From: JAVKBW01 sp040222995
GTDB lineage: Bacteria > Pseudomonadota > Alphaproteobacteria > UBA8366 > Aestuariispiraceae
Direction: 5' to 3'
Assembly (NCBI GenBank): GCA_040222995.1
Contig: JAVKBW010000097.1
Span: forward strand, 186,001 to 250,000
DNA: 64,000 nucleotides
A program made the translations under genes and the position numbers. The notes under the pieces were generated by a model, which saw only the letters and a program-made list of their open reading frames with translations, did no database searches and was not told the DNA's origin. Of this stretch, positions 17,488 to 26,035 are shown piece after piece; the stretch's first letter is position 1, and every line of letters starts with the position of its first letter.

Positions 17488-17641
17488 GGCGCGTACCCTT
17501 GCTTCCGTCTGCGTGATGAATTGGTAGTACCAATTTGGCGGGAGAACCGCAATCCGGTTCTGGACGGCGGTTAAGGTGCTCTCGACCGGGTTTCGAAAAG
17601 CCGCACTTGTCGAGCCGGTTGCGCTGCTGTAAGGGCAGTCC

Positions 17642-18499
17642 ATGCCAGTTTTATCCATTCAGTCTCATGTCGCATACGGCTATGTCGGAAACGCCGCCGC
17701 TGTCTTTCCGATGCAGCGGCTGGGTATTGAAGTATGGCCGGTCCATACGGTCCTGTATTCCAACCACAAGGGATATGGCGACTGGGACGGCGTCGACATG
17801 TCTATCGAGGCCGTCGCCTCCGTCCTGCGCGGTATCGAGGCGCGGGGCGTGCTGTCGAAATGCGAAGCGGTGCTGACCGGTTTTATCGGCGTTCCCGAAC
17901 TGACGGCGCTGATCGTGGAAACCGTGGCCAAGGTGCGTGCCGCGAATCCCAAGGCCTTTTATTGCTGCGACCCGGTAATGGGCGATGAGGTGCCGGGACT
18001 GTACGTATCCTCGGAACTGCCCGATCTGATCCGCACGCGGCTGATTCCCATTGCCGATATCGTGACGCCGAACCAGTTCGAACTGAATCAGTTGACGGGC
18101 ATGAACCCGACGACACTGGAAGAAGCCCTGAAAGCGGCCGATACGCTGCTCGACATGGGGCCGCGCATGGTGTTGCTGACCAGCCTGAAACGAGCGGAAA
18201 CCGAACCCAACAGCGTTGAAATGCTTTTGGTAACCCGGTCGGATGCCTGGCTGGTAGCGACGCCGCTGTTCGATTTCGCCGAACCGCCGAACGGATCAGG
18301 CGATATGACCGCCAGCCTGTTCACGGCGCATTTTCTGAAAACCGGCGATCCGGCAACGGCGCTAGCGGCCACCACGGCATCGATTTTCGCCGTTTTCGAA
18401 GCGACGCACCGGGCCAACAGCCGGGAGATTACCATGATCGAGGCCCAGGATGCGCTGGTGCATCCGTCGCGCGCCTTTGCGGTGGAAAAAGTCCGCTAG
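17642..18499 (+). CDS. pdxY: Pyridoxal kinase
   Basis: A 285-residue ribokinase-like enzyme phosphorylating pyridoxal in the PLP salvage pathway. It shows SHVAYGYVGN (8-17), GFIG, CDPVMGD, TPNQFELNQLTG and the anion-hole/catalytic GSGDMTASLF. AAGGGC precedes the ATG. Its stop codon shares the palindrome CTAG with the stop of the convergent TPR gene. PdxY and PdxK overlap in sequence; PdxY is favoured by length and N-terminus. Confidence 0.9.
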   Translation: MPVLSIQSHVAYGYVGNAAAVFPMQRLGIEVWPVHTVLYSNHKGYGDWDGVDMSIEAVASVLRGIEARGVLSKCEAVLTGFIGVPELTALIVETVAKVRAANPKAFYCCDPVMGDEVPGLYVSSELPDLIRTRLIPIADIVTPNQFELNQLTGMNPTTLEEALKAADTLLDMGPRMVLLTSLKRAETEPNSVEMLLVTRSDAWLVATPLFDFAEPPNGSGDMTASLFTAHFLKTGDPATALAATTASIFAVFEATHRANSREITMIEAQDALVHPSRAFAVEKVR

Positions 18500-19896
18500 C
18501 TCTTTACCGGCTGCGCCGCCGCGCTGCTTCTGACCCGAGCGAACAGAGCGTGCCGAACGCGGTCGATCACCTCGCGCCAGTCGCCCGGGCTGGTCTGCCG
18601 GAACAGCGACATCGACGGATACCACGGCGTGTCGGCGCGCTGTAGCTGCCAACGCCAGTCCGGCGCGAAAGGAAGCAGGGTCCAGACGGGTACGCCCATC
18701 CCGCCCGCCAGATGCGCGACCGATGTATCGACCGAAATCAGCAGGTCGAGTTGCGCAATCAACGACGCCGTGTCGCCGTAGTGACCGATCATCGGGCTGC
18801 AGTCGTGAACCAGGCCGGTTAATCCGGTATCGCCAATCTGGCGTGACGCCGGGCCGACCTGGAAACTGTGGAACGCGATGCCGGTAACATCCAGCAACCG
18901 GGCGAAATCCGACAATGCGATCGACCGGTTGCGGTCGTTGCGGTGGCCTGGTTTGCCGGCCCAGACCAGCCCGACCTTCAAATGGCCGTCCGGCCCGGCA
19001 TGCAGGACGGGCCCGCCGGGTGGTGGCGACAGGTAAGGCGTTTCGCCGAACAGGATTTCTGGCGAGTCACTGAAATGGCGCGGCAGGCTCAGAAGCGGCG
19101 ATTGAACGTCACAGGTCGGAACCGGATCGCCGCTTGCGATTATCCGTAAGGCTTCGAAGCCGGGGCTGGCGGACAACAGGGGAATCAGGGGTGGCTGCGC
19201 TTCGAAAACAACGGTGCCGAACCGTACCGCCAGACGCGGTAGATAGCGGCAGAATTGCAGCGTGTCGCCCAGCCCCTGTTCGTGATGCACCAGAATCGAC
19301 CGGTTCTCATCATCGCCAACTTGCCATTGCGGAAGATTGCCGTGCCGTGCTAGATTTTCCGGCAGGGTCCAGCGGCTTTCATAGGCGACGAACCCGGCGA
19401 CCAGGTCACCCGATAGAAGGTCGGTCAGCGCCCGGTCCCAGGCCAGGTCGGGTTTGTCGTAGCCTAGAAGTTCAGCGCGCCGGAAACTGTGCTGTGCAGC
19501 GTCGAGATCGCCGAGATCACGGTAGACGAGTCCAAGATTATAGTGGATATGGGCCGCGCCGGGCGACAGGTCGATGGCGGTTTCCTGGGCGTGCCGCGCT
19601 TCCTCCAGCCGGTTCGCGGCGCGCAGGGCATTGCCCAGATTGGACCACGCCGGTCCATCGCCCCTTGTCAGCGAAACACCCCGGCTGAGACAGATAACAG
19701 CGGCGTCGGTTTGTCCCTTGCTACGCAGCAGCACGCCGAGATTGATCCAGGCTGGCGCGCAGGACGGGTCAACCGCCAGCACCGCGCGGTAGGCCGCGGC
19801 GGCGGTATCGGGATCGCCCTTCCGATGCAGGCGAATAGCCGTTTGCAGCGCCCGGTCGGTATCGGCGGATTTCTGTGGAACGTCTTTGTCGGCCAT
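18496..19896 (-). CDS. TPR-containing glycosyltransferase-like protein
   Basis: A 466-residue protein with two parts. Residues about 15-150 form tetratricopeptide repeats (AWINLGVLLRSKGQTDAA, AWSNLGNALRAANRLEEA, IHYNLGLVYRDLGDLDAA). The rest resembles the GT-B-like domain of the TPR glycosyltransferase family: HHEQGLGDTLQFCRY, VGLVWAGKPGHRNDRNR and the late DTSVAHLAGGMGVPVW, which is related to nucleotide-sugar-binding motifs. Sugar and acceptor are unknown. The ATG at 19896 is preferred because GTAAGG precedes it. Confidence 0.8.
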   Translation of the reverse strand: MADKDVPQKSADTDRALQTAIRLHRKGDPDTAAAAYRAVLAVDPSCAPAWINLGVLLRSKGQTDAAVICLSRGVSLTRGDGPAWSNLGNALRAANRLEEARHAQETAIDLSPGAAHIHYNLGLVYRDLGDLDAAQHSFRRAELLGYDKPDLAWDRALTDLLSGDLVAGFVAYESRWTLPENLARHGNLPQWQVGDDENRSILVHHEQGLGDTLQFCRYLPRLAVRFGTVVFEAQPPLIPLLSASPGFEALRIIASGDPVPTCDVQSPLLSLPRHFSDSPEILFGETPYLSPPPGGPVLHAGPDGHLKVGLVWAGKPGHRNDRNRSIALSDFARLLDVTGIAFHSFQVGPASRQIGDTGLTGLVHDCSPMIGHYGDTASLIAQLDLLISVDTSVAHLAGGMGVPVWTLLPFAPDWRWQLQRADTPWYPSMSLFRQTSPGDWREVIDRVRHALFARVRSSAAAQPVKS

Positions 19897-19929
19897 GGGC
19901 GATACCTTACCGGTATCGCCCAACCCGGT

Positions 19930-20952
19930 CTACGCGGTCAGATAGCCGTCCTCGATCAGTCGCTCGGCGATCTGCACCGTGTTCAGCGCCGCCCCTTTTC
20001 GCAGATTGTCGGAGACGCACCACAGGTTCAGACCGTTGTCGATGGTGCTGTCCTCGCGGATCCGGCTGATATACACGGCATCCTCGCCGGCGCATTCCTT
20101 CGGGGTCACATAGCCTTCGTCGGCGCGGCGGTCGATGACCGTGCAGCCGGGCGCGTTGCGCAGGATTTCCCGCGCTTCATCCGCCGAAACCGGCTTTCTG
20201 AATTCAATGTTGATGGCCTCGGCATGGCCAATGAAAACCGGCACGCGGACGCAGGTCGCCGTCAGCTTGATCTTTGGGTCGAGAATCTTCTTGGTCTCGA
20301 CCATCATCTTCCATTCCTCCTTGGTCGATCCGTCATCCATGAACTTGTCGATATGCGGGATGACGTTGAAAGCGATGTCCTTGGTGAATTTCTCGCGCTT
20401 GATCGGGTCGTTCACGTAAACAGCCCGCGTCTGGTCGAACAGCTCGTCCATGCCGTCGCGGCCGGCGCCGGAAACCGACTGATAGGTCGATACAACCACG
20501 CGTTTGATGCCGAAGGCGTCGTGCAGCGGTTTCAGCGCCACGACCATCTGAATGGTGGAGCAGTTCGGATTGGCGATGATGTTCTTCTTGGTGTGCTGGG
20601 CCAGCGCTTTCGGGTTCACTTCCGGCACCACCAGCGGCACGTCCGGGTCCATCCGGAAATGCGAGGTATTGTCGATGACGACAGCTCCGGCTTTCGCCGC
20701 CTTCGGCGAATATTCGGCCGAGACCGATGCGCCGGGCGACGACAGCACGATATCCGTTCCGGTAAAGTCGAAGTTTGCGAGATCCTGGCATTTCAGCGTC
20801 TTGTCTTCGCCGTATGAAACTTCCTTGCCGATCGACCGGCTGGACGCCAGCGCAACGACCTTGCTGGCCGGAAAGTTCCGTTCCGCCATGATGGACAACA
20901 CTTCGCGACCCACGTTGCCGGACGCGCCGACAACAGCTACCGAATAACCCAT
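19930..20952 (-). CDS. asd: Aspartate-semialdehyde dehydrogenase
   Basis: A 340-residue enzyme reducing aspartyl phosphate to aspartate semialdehyde, needed for lysine, threonine, methionine and diaminopimelate. The NADP-binding VGASGNVG (8-15) and catalytic Cys131 in NPNCSTIQM are visible, as is the C-terminal NLWCVSDNLRKGAA. The ATG at 20952 has AGAGGA upstream and yields the usual MGYSVAVVGA start. It lies just after the terminator of a small secreted-protein gene. Confidence 0.96.
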   Translation of the reverse strand: MGYSVAVVGASGNVGREVLSIMAERNFPASKVVALASSRSIGKEVSYGEDKTLKCQDLANFDFTGTDIVLSSPGASVSAEYSPKAAKAGAVVIDNTSHFRMDPDVPLVVPEVNPKALAQHTKKNIIANPNCSTIQMVVALKPLHDAFGIKRVVVSTYQSVSGAGRDGMDELFDQTRAVYVNDPIKREKFTKDIAFNVIPHIDKFMDDGSTKEEWKMMVETKKILDPKIKLTATCVRVPVFIGHAEAINIEFRKPVSADEAREILRNAPGCTVIDRRADEGYVTPKECAGEDAVYISRIREDSTIDNGLNLWCVSDNLRKGAALNTVQIAERLIEDGYLTA

Positions 20953-21040
20953 TTCAATTCCTCTACTTATTACCTGCCGCTCTATGGTCCACGCGACCGG
21001 CTGTTTCAACAAAAAACCTTAAATTCACGCACAAACGAAA

Positions 21041-21062
21041 CGGGCCGCCCGAAGGCGGCCCG
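21041..21062 (-). terminator. Terminator of the 55-residue secreted protein gene
   Basis: CGGGCCGCC (21041-21049) pairs perfectly with GGCGGCCCG (21054-21062) across CGAA. On the minus strand the stem is followed by TTTCGTTTG, a fair T-rich tract. It lies between the 55-residue gene and asd. Confidence 0.7.
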
Positions 21063-21085
21063 CGTCTGAATTCCTGATCCGGTAT

Positions 21086-21253
21086 CTAGCTGCCGGTATT
21101 CGGTATCGACGTCTGGCCGCCCGTGGTCGCCACGGTCGTCGTCGTTTTCGTTTTGGCCGTCGTCATCCCGGCGCAGCCGCCGCCGGCCTGGGCTGAGGCC
21201 GTGAAGGCGACAAATCCGATCGCCGCAAGGGCAAGAGCAATTGTTTTACGCAT
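21086..21253 (-). CDS. Small secreted Thr-rich protein (55 residues)
   Basis: Unrecognised. The 55-residue frame has a textbook signal peptide (MRKTIALALAAIGFVAF, cleavage after TASAQA near residue 23). The mature part of about 32 residues holds GGGCAGM, then a Thr/Lys/Val-rich stretch, then TSIPNTGS. AAAGGA is well placed before the ATG, and a strong terminator follows. The single cysteine lies just behind the cleavage region. It may be a small periplasmic or surface peptide; no function is suggested. Confidence 0.65.
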   Translation of the reverse strand: MRKTIALALAAIGFVAFTASAQAGGGCAGMTTAKTKTTTTVATTGGQTSIPNTGS

Positions 21254-21389
21254 ATTGCACGTCCTTTCGATGCTGATCCAAGTTTAAAAACTGATCAAAT
21301 ATCCAATCGAACCGTAAGACTAACCCGAATGCCGTTTCGCCGCAAGAAGCCGGCGAACACAGCTTCGCGAGGTCCACCCTCACCTTGAT

Positions 21390-21411
21390 CCTCTCCCGCC
21401 GGCGGGAGAGG
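21390..21411. repeat. Perfect 22-base intergenic palindrome, REP-like, downstream of pncA
   Basis: CCTCTCCCGCC is followed directly by its exact complement GGCGGGAGAGG. Preceded by CCCTCACCTTGAT, it resembles the CCTCACCC...CTCTCCC intergenic repeats widespread in alphaproteobacterial genomes (recognised from memory). It may also stop transcription of leuB-pncA. Confidence 0.6.
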
Positions 21412-21430
21412 AAAATGGAAGGCGCTGCGA

Positions 21431-22069
21431 TCAGGATATATCGCCGCTGTTGACGACCGTCACGCCGTTGTCGGCAAAGGCGGCGCGGGCGGCGTCGAGC
21501 GAGCCGTTGAAGTCGATGGCGCGGCAGGCGTCGTCCACCAGCACGGCATCGAAGCCTTCCTTGCGGGCGTCGAGCGCCGACCAGCCGACGCAGAAATCCG
21601 TCGCCAGACCGGTGAAGAACAGCCGTTCGAAACCGCGTTCGCGCAGGTAACCGGCAAGCCCGGTCGGTGTTTCCTGATCGTTTTCGTAAAACGCCGAATA
21701 GGAATCGATTGCGCGCCGGTAGCCCTTGCGGATCACCAGTTCGGCCTTCGTTATCGTCAGGTCGGCATGGAATTCCGCGCCTTTCGTGCCCTGTACGCAG
21801 TGATCCGGCCACAGCACCTGATCGCCATAGGCGACCGTGATCATCTCCATCGGGTTCCTGCCCGCGTGACTGGAGGCGAAGCTGTCATGCCCGGCCGGGT
21901 GCCAGTCCTGGGTCAGCACCACATGGTCGAATTTTTCGATCAAGCGGTTGGTCACCGGCACGACCGCATCGCCATCCGGCACGGCGAGCGCGCCGCCGGG
22001 ACAGAAATCGTTCTGCACATCGACGACGACCAGCGCATCCGTTTCGTTATTGATGGCGATTTCGGTCAT
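21431..22069 (-). CDS. pncA: Nicotinamidase/pyrazinamidase
   Basis: A 212-residue isochorismatase-fold enzyme that deamidates nicotinamide to nicotinate for NAD recycling. The catalytic Asp17 (DVQNDF), metal ligands D55, H57 and H61 (DWHPAGHDSF), and the nucleophile Cys160 (ATDFCVGWSA) are all present. Its start codon lies 5 bases after the leuB stop with no strong ribosome site of its own, so translation is probably coupled to leuB. Confidence 0.95.
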   Translation of the reverse strand: MTEIAINNETDALVVVDVQNDFCPGGALAVPDGDAVVPVTNRLIEKFDHVVLTQDWHPAGHDSFASSHAGRNPMEMITVAYGDQVLWPDHCVQGTKGAEFHADLTITKAELVIRKGYRRAIDSYSAFYENDQETPTGLAGYLRERGFERLFFTGLATDFCVGWSALDARKEGFDAVLVDDACRAIDFNGSLDAARAAFADNGVTVVNSGDIS

Positions 22070-22074
22070 AACGA

Positions 22075-23190
22075 TCAGGCCGCGCGGCTGTCGAGTTCGG
22101 CGATCAGCTTGTCGCCCATCTGCTGGGTCGACACCTGTTCGCAGCCCGGAGTCATGATGTCGCCGGTGCGGATGCCTCGGCTGAGCACGGCCTGGGCGGC
22201 CTGTTCGATGAGGTCGGCGTCTTCCTGCAGGTCGAAGGAATAGCGCAGGCACATCGCGAACGACAGCAGCATCGCGAACGGATTGGCGAGGCCCTTGCCG
22301 GCGATATCCGGGGCGGTGCCGTGGACCGGTTCGTACAAGGCCTTGCGGCGGCCGGTTTCATCGACCGCGCCCAGCGAGGCGGAGGGCAGCATGCCCAGCG
22401 AGCCGGTCAGCATGGCCGCGACGTCGGACAGGATATCGCCGAACAGGTTGTCGCAGACGATGACATCGAACTGTTTCGGGTTACGCACAAGCTGCATGGC
22501 GCAGTTGTCGGCATACATGTTGCTGAGCGCGATATCCTCGTAGCCGCCCTTTTTATGCACTTCGGCGACCGTATCGCGCCAGAACACGCCGGTTTTCATC
22601 ACATTGGCCTTTTCCGCCGAGGTGACCTTGCCGTTGCGCTTGCGGGCCAGATCGAAGGCGACCGCGGCCACCCGTTCGATTTCAGCCTTGGTGTAGGACT
22701 GGGTGTCGATGCAGCGTTCGGTGCCGTCGGGCAGGGTCTGCATGCCGCGCGGTTCGCCGAAATATACGCCGGCGGTGAGTTCGCGGACGATCATGATGTC
22801 CAGCCCCTGAACCACTTCCGGTTTCAGGGTCGAGGCGTCCAGCAGGGCGTCGAAGGTGACGGCCGGGCGCAGGTTGGCGAACAGGTCGAGATCCTTGCGC
22901 AGGCGCAGCAGCCCGGCTTCCGGGCGAACATCCCAGGCAAGATTGTCGTATTGCGGGCCGCCGACCGCGCCGAACAGAACGGCGTCGGCGTTCATCGCGT
23001 CTTCCACCGTGTCGTCGCGTACCGAAACGCCGTGGGCGTCATAGGCCGCGCCGCCGACCAGGTCTTCCTTGACGTCGAAGGAAACCGCGCGGCGCTTGTC
23101 CATCCAGTCCAGAACCTTCCGGACTTCCCCGCACACTTCAGGACCGATGCCGTCGCCCGGCAACATCAACAAGGTTTTGTTCGACGCCAT
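22075..23190 (-). CDS. leuB: 3-Isopropylmalate dehydrogenase
   Basis: A 371-residue enzyme of leucine synthesis, oxidising 3-isopropylmalate. It has LLMLPGDGIGPEV at the N-terminus, RELTAGVYFGEPRG, YADNCAMQL and the catalytic/metal aspartates in VICDNLFGDILSD. The C-terminal EPVHGTAPDIAGKG matches LeuB. The ATG at 23190 has GATAGGGG upstream; 8 extra in-frame residues are not needed. leuC and leuD lie separately at 28-30 kb. Confidence 0.97.
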   Translation of the reverse strand: MASNKTLLMLPGDGIGPEVCGEVRKVLDWMDKRRAVSFDVKEDLVGGAAYDAHGVSVRDDTVEDAMNADAVLFGAVGGPQYDNLAWDVRPEAGLLRLRKDLDLFANLRPAVTFDALLDASTLKPEVVQGLDIMIVRELTAGVYFGEPRGMQTLPDGTERCIDTQSYTKAEIERVAAVAFDLARKRNGKVTSAEKANVMKTGVFWRDTVAEVHKKGGYEDIALSNMYADNCAMQLVRNPKQFDVIVCDNLFGDILSDVAAMLTGSLGMLPSASLGAVDETGRRKALYEPVHGTAPDIAGKGLANPFAMLLSFAMCLRYSFDLQEDADLIEQAAQAVLSRGIRTGDIMTPGCEQVSTQQMGDKLIAELDSRAA

Positions 23191-23418
23191 CTGCGCTACC
23201 CCTATCAAAGACAATTCCGATGCGGCTTTTCACCGCGACGCAGGGTTTTACCCGGCTGAACGGAAAAGCGAAAGAGGGCAGGCGAAATTGCATGCGGGTC
23301 GGCGCAATCCAGACTGTTGTGTTTCGCACAGAGTCGGTCTTTCCGGTCTGACGAATTGTATCCGCTTATGGTCCGGAAGCCGGATCGTCACGATAATCTG
23401 GTCGTATTTTCAATTAGA

Positions 23419-23433
23419 TTAAGAACGTTTTAA
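23419..23433. promoter_or_regulatory. CtrA-box-like sequence
   Basis: TTAA at 23419-23422 and TTAA at 23430-23433 are separated by exactly 7 bases, the CtrA consensus of alphaproteobacteria. The surrounding DNA is AT-rich, so a chance match is quite possible. It lies 93 bases before the lipoprotein start codon. Confidence 0.3.
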
Positions 23434-23485
23434 ACAGCAGATAAAGGCAATAACAATTAAAGATAGCATTTTAGCCCTTAGATTG

Positions 23486-23491
23486 TATAGT
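23486..23491 (+). promoter_or_regulatory. Possible -10 element (TATAGT) of the lipoprotein gene
   Basis: TATAGT lies 35 bases before the start codon. No clear -35 element is found at 16-18 bases, so an activator might be needed (inference). Confidence 0.3.
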
Positions 23492-23525
23492 ATGTATGAA
23501 TTATTCACTCTTGAGAGGGGCAAGA

Positions 23526-25997
23526 ATGAATATACATCAGAAAGCAAAATTTAGTCGTATCGCATGCCTTATGGCCGGATTAACGCTGGCTGCCTGTACC
23601 CAGCCTCCGCCGAATATCAGCGCGCCCTTCAATCTGGATGACGATGGCGGGTATCTGACGGGCGCGAAATCGCGGGTCATCATCGCACAAGAACCAAGTC
23701 TGGCGTCGCGTCCCGGCGCAATCTTTCCGAACCGGGTGACCTGCGTCGAGCCGCATCCCGATGTCGCCTCGTCTCTGGTGAATTCATTCGGCGTTGGGGC
23801 AAGCCTGTTCGCCAAGGGGTCGGCCTCGCTCTCCGGTTCCCAGGCGGAAGGGCTGGCGCAGATCGCGCAGCGTACGGTATCGATCCAGACCCTGCAGCGT
23901 CTGATGTTCCGCGCCTGCGAGGCCTATACCAACGGGGCGATGACCGGCACCAGCTACAGCCTGCTTCTCAGCGAGATCAACAAGACGATGGTAACACTCG
24001 TTCTGGCGGAAACCGCCGGCGGGCGGTTCGGGGCGTCCGGGGCCGCAATCGGCGGTGAGGCGAGCAGCGATGTTACGGCTGAGCTGGACGAGCTCGAAAC
24101 CCTGCTGATAAATCTCGAACAGCAGAGCGATGAGGTCGACGAAGCGAAGGAAGACCTGGAGGATGCGAATGATACCAACGATCAGGTCGTCGCGCAGGCT
24201 GCGGCTGACGGTACCGTGGACGGCGATGAAAGCCAGGACATCGCCGATTCAGAAGCCGATCAGGAAAAGGCGGCCGAGAATCTGGCGTCAAGGTCCGAGG
24301 AACTAAGCCGTACCAGCAAGGCGATCGCCAACACGACGGCGAAGATAACGACTGTATCCGGTCTCGGCGCGATCGCCTCGAAGCCAAGCGACAAGGTCGC
24401 GGCGACAATTGAAAAGATGCAGGCCAATTTCCTGAGCAGCGGCGATACGCAGAACTATATCGCCGCCTGCCTCGTCGAACTGGGTCTTGGCAGTGAGAAA
24501 TTGGATCCGAAGCAACTGAATCAGTTGACCGATGCCAGTCAGAACCTGGAACTCCAGGATTTGAAAATTGCCGCCTACAGGGACAGCCTGAACGTTCTGA
24601 ACGAACAAGTCCGGCACAACACCGGAAAAATCCAGGAACTCGACGAACGAAAACAAAAGGTGCTGACCGAGTCGCAGAAAGATATCGATGCGATAGAAAA
24701 GAAGATCGATTCGAAAGAGTCCGAGATCAAAAATACAATGGGCGATATCAATAAGTTGCTGGAGGCGATTCCTGACAGTTCAGGCGATGGAAAATCCCAG
24801 GCGGAACAGCAATCTGACGCGGATAACGATGAGGCCGACAAATTACTCGAAAATCAACAGAAACTCGAAAAAAATCAGAATGATGTGTCTTCGCTGAAGA
24901 AAAAGCAGGCAGAAATTCGAACAGACACCAGACGACAGTTGTCAGAGTTGGATCAAGAACAGCAAAATGCCGAAGATGCCCTTGCAGAGTTAAGTGAAGA
25001 CTACAAGGAGATCGGACAAAAACTTCACGCCGAACGCTCAGCCACCAATACGCTTACCGTGCAAAATGCCGCTGCGGCCGGTTTGGCGAAGACAATGAAA
25101 GACAGTTTGTTCCAGACACAGAACCAGAAGGAATTGCTGTACAGGATTTATCATCTGCATCGCCGCACCGGACTTTTCGAACACTGCTCTAGGCATCTTG
25201 CTCCTTATCTCGCCGACGTTTCAAGTTACAGAACTGCCGCACTGGATAAGAAAACAGAGGTGGACCTGAAAATGATTGAGGCGGCGGCGACAGTCGCTGT
25301 TTCCCAGAAAGAGGAAAAAGCGGCACGGTTCGCCTTCTGCCATTTCCTGCCGGATAACAGTTTGCGCGACGAATGTATTGCAAATCTGGCGAAACTCGAT
25401 GCGCCGAAACCGGCTGTCCCGCAACCGTCGGTCAAGCCACCGGAGGCCGAGCCTGAGGAGGATATCGGGAAACTCTATCTTTCCATCCTGTCGGAGATGG
25501 GAGCACTGAAGAGCCTGTCCGCAGCGTTGGCCGCGCTTCAGGCGCGGGCCGCCGCCGATGCCGACGGCAAGGTCGTGCTGATTAAGTCGCGCGACATCGA
25601 CCCCGCCAAACTCGACAAGACCGCAAAGGCCGAATACGACAAGCTTGTGAAGGCGGGAGCGCTGCTTGAAACTCGGCGCGGCGAGGTGATCGCGGCGGCT
25701 GAGAAGGCCGCAGCCAGCGCTTCGGCCAGAGAAGCCGGCCGGGCCGGTCTGCAAACGGATTATCAGGAGTATCTTGCGGCGACCGTTGCACTGAAGACAG
25801 CGGATGCGGATACAAAGGAAATTCTCGAACAGAAAATCGTCGAACTGACCGCCAAAATTCGCGGGTATGCCTTTCAAACATCTAAGACATCGAAACAGGT
25901 TTCCGAAGCCAGCAAGGGCATCACGGCGTTTCTGGAGGCTGTGAAAACGCACAATGCCGCTGTTGCGGCTTTCAAGGTGCCCGAAGCGACAGGCTGA
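23526..25997 (+). CDS. Large coiled-coil lipoprotein of unknown function
   Basis: An 823-residue lipoprotein. The signal ends in lipobox LTLAAC (Cys near residue 24). An N-terminal globular region (about 40-180) contains RVTCVEPHPDVA and RLMFRACEAYTNG...LLLSEINKTMVTLVLAE; similar stretches occur in uncharacterised periplasmic proteins of many proteobacteria (from memory). A long coiled coil of Gln/Asp/Lys/Glu heptads follows (about 195-530), then a Cys-containing helical part (HCSRHLAPYL, RFAFCHFLPDN) and a Pro-rich linker into a helical C-terminus. No catalytic motif is seen. GAGAGGGG precedes ATG 23526. Composition is more AT-rich in the coiled coil than around it. A structural or scaffold role in the envelope is a guess. 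Confidence 0.8.
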   Translation: MNIHQKAKFSRIACLMAGLTLAACTQPPPNISAPFNLDDDGGYLTGAKSRVIIAQEPSLASRPGAIFPNRVTCVEPHPDVASSLVNSFGVGASLFAKGSASLSGSQAEGLAQIAQRTVSIQTLQRLMFRACEAYTNGAMTGTSYSLLLSEINKTMVTLVLAETAGGRFGASGAAIGGEASSDVTAELDELETLLINLEQQSDEVDEAKEDLEDANDTNDQVVAQAAADGTVDGDESQDIADSEADQEKAAENLASRSEELSRTSKAIANTTAKITTVSGLGAIASKPSDKVAATIEKMQANFLSSGDTQNYIAACLVELGLGSEKLDPKQLNQLTDASQNLELQDLKIAAYRDSLNVLNEQVRHNTGKIQELDERKQKVLTESQKDIDAIEKKIDSKESEIKNTMGDINKLLEAIPDSSGDGKSQAEQQSDADNDEADKLLENQQKLEKNQNDVSSLKKKQAEIRTDTRRQLSELDQEQQNAEDALAELSEDYKEIGQKLHAERSATNTLTVQNAAAAGLAKTMKDSLFQTQNQKELLYRIYHLHRRTGLFEHCSRHLAPYLADVSSYRTAALDKKTEVDLKMIEAAATVAVSQKEEKAARFAFCHFLPDNSLRDECIANLAKLDAPKPAVPQPSVKPPEAEPEEDIGKLYLSILSEMGALKSLSAALAALQARAAADADGKVVLIKSRDIDPAKLDKTAKAEYDKLVKAGALLETRRGEVIAAAEKAAASASAREAGRAGLQTDYQEYLAATVALKTADADTKEILEQKIVELTAKIRGYAFQTSKTSKQVSEASKGITAFLEAVKTHNAAVAAFKVPEATG

Positions 25998-26035
25998 ACC
26001 CGTTCGAAAAAGCAGGGCGCGTCCGGGATTGACGG

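Larger units (their letters stand above)
23191..23525. other. Divergent intergenic region between leuB and the 823-residue lipoprotein gene
   Basis: 335 bases with no gene. From about 23390 on it is unusually AT-rich. It contains a TTAA-N7-TTAA match and a TATAGT -10-like element, described separately. Confidence 0.5.
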
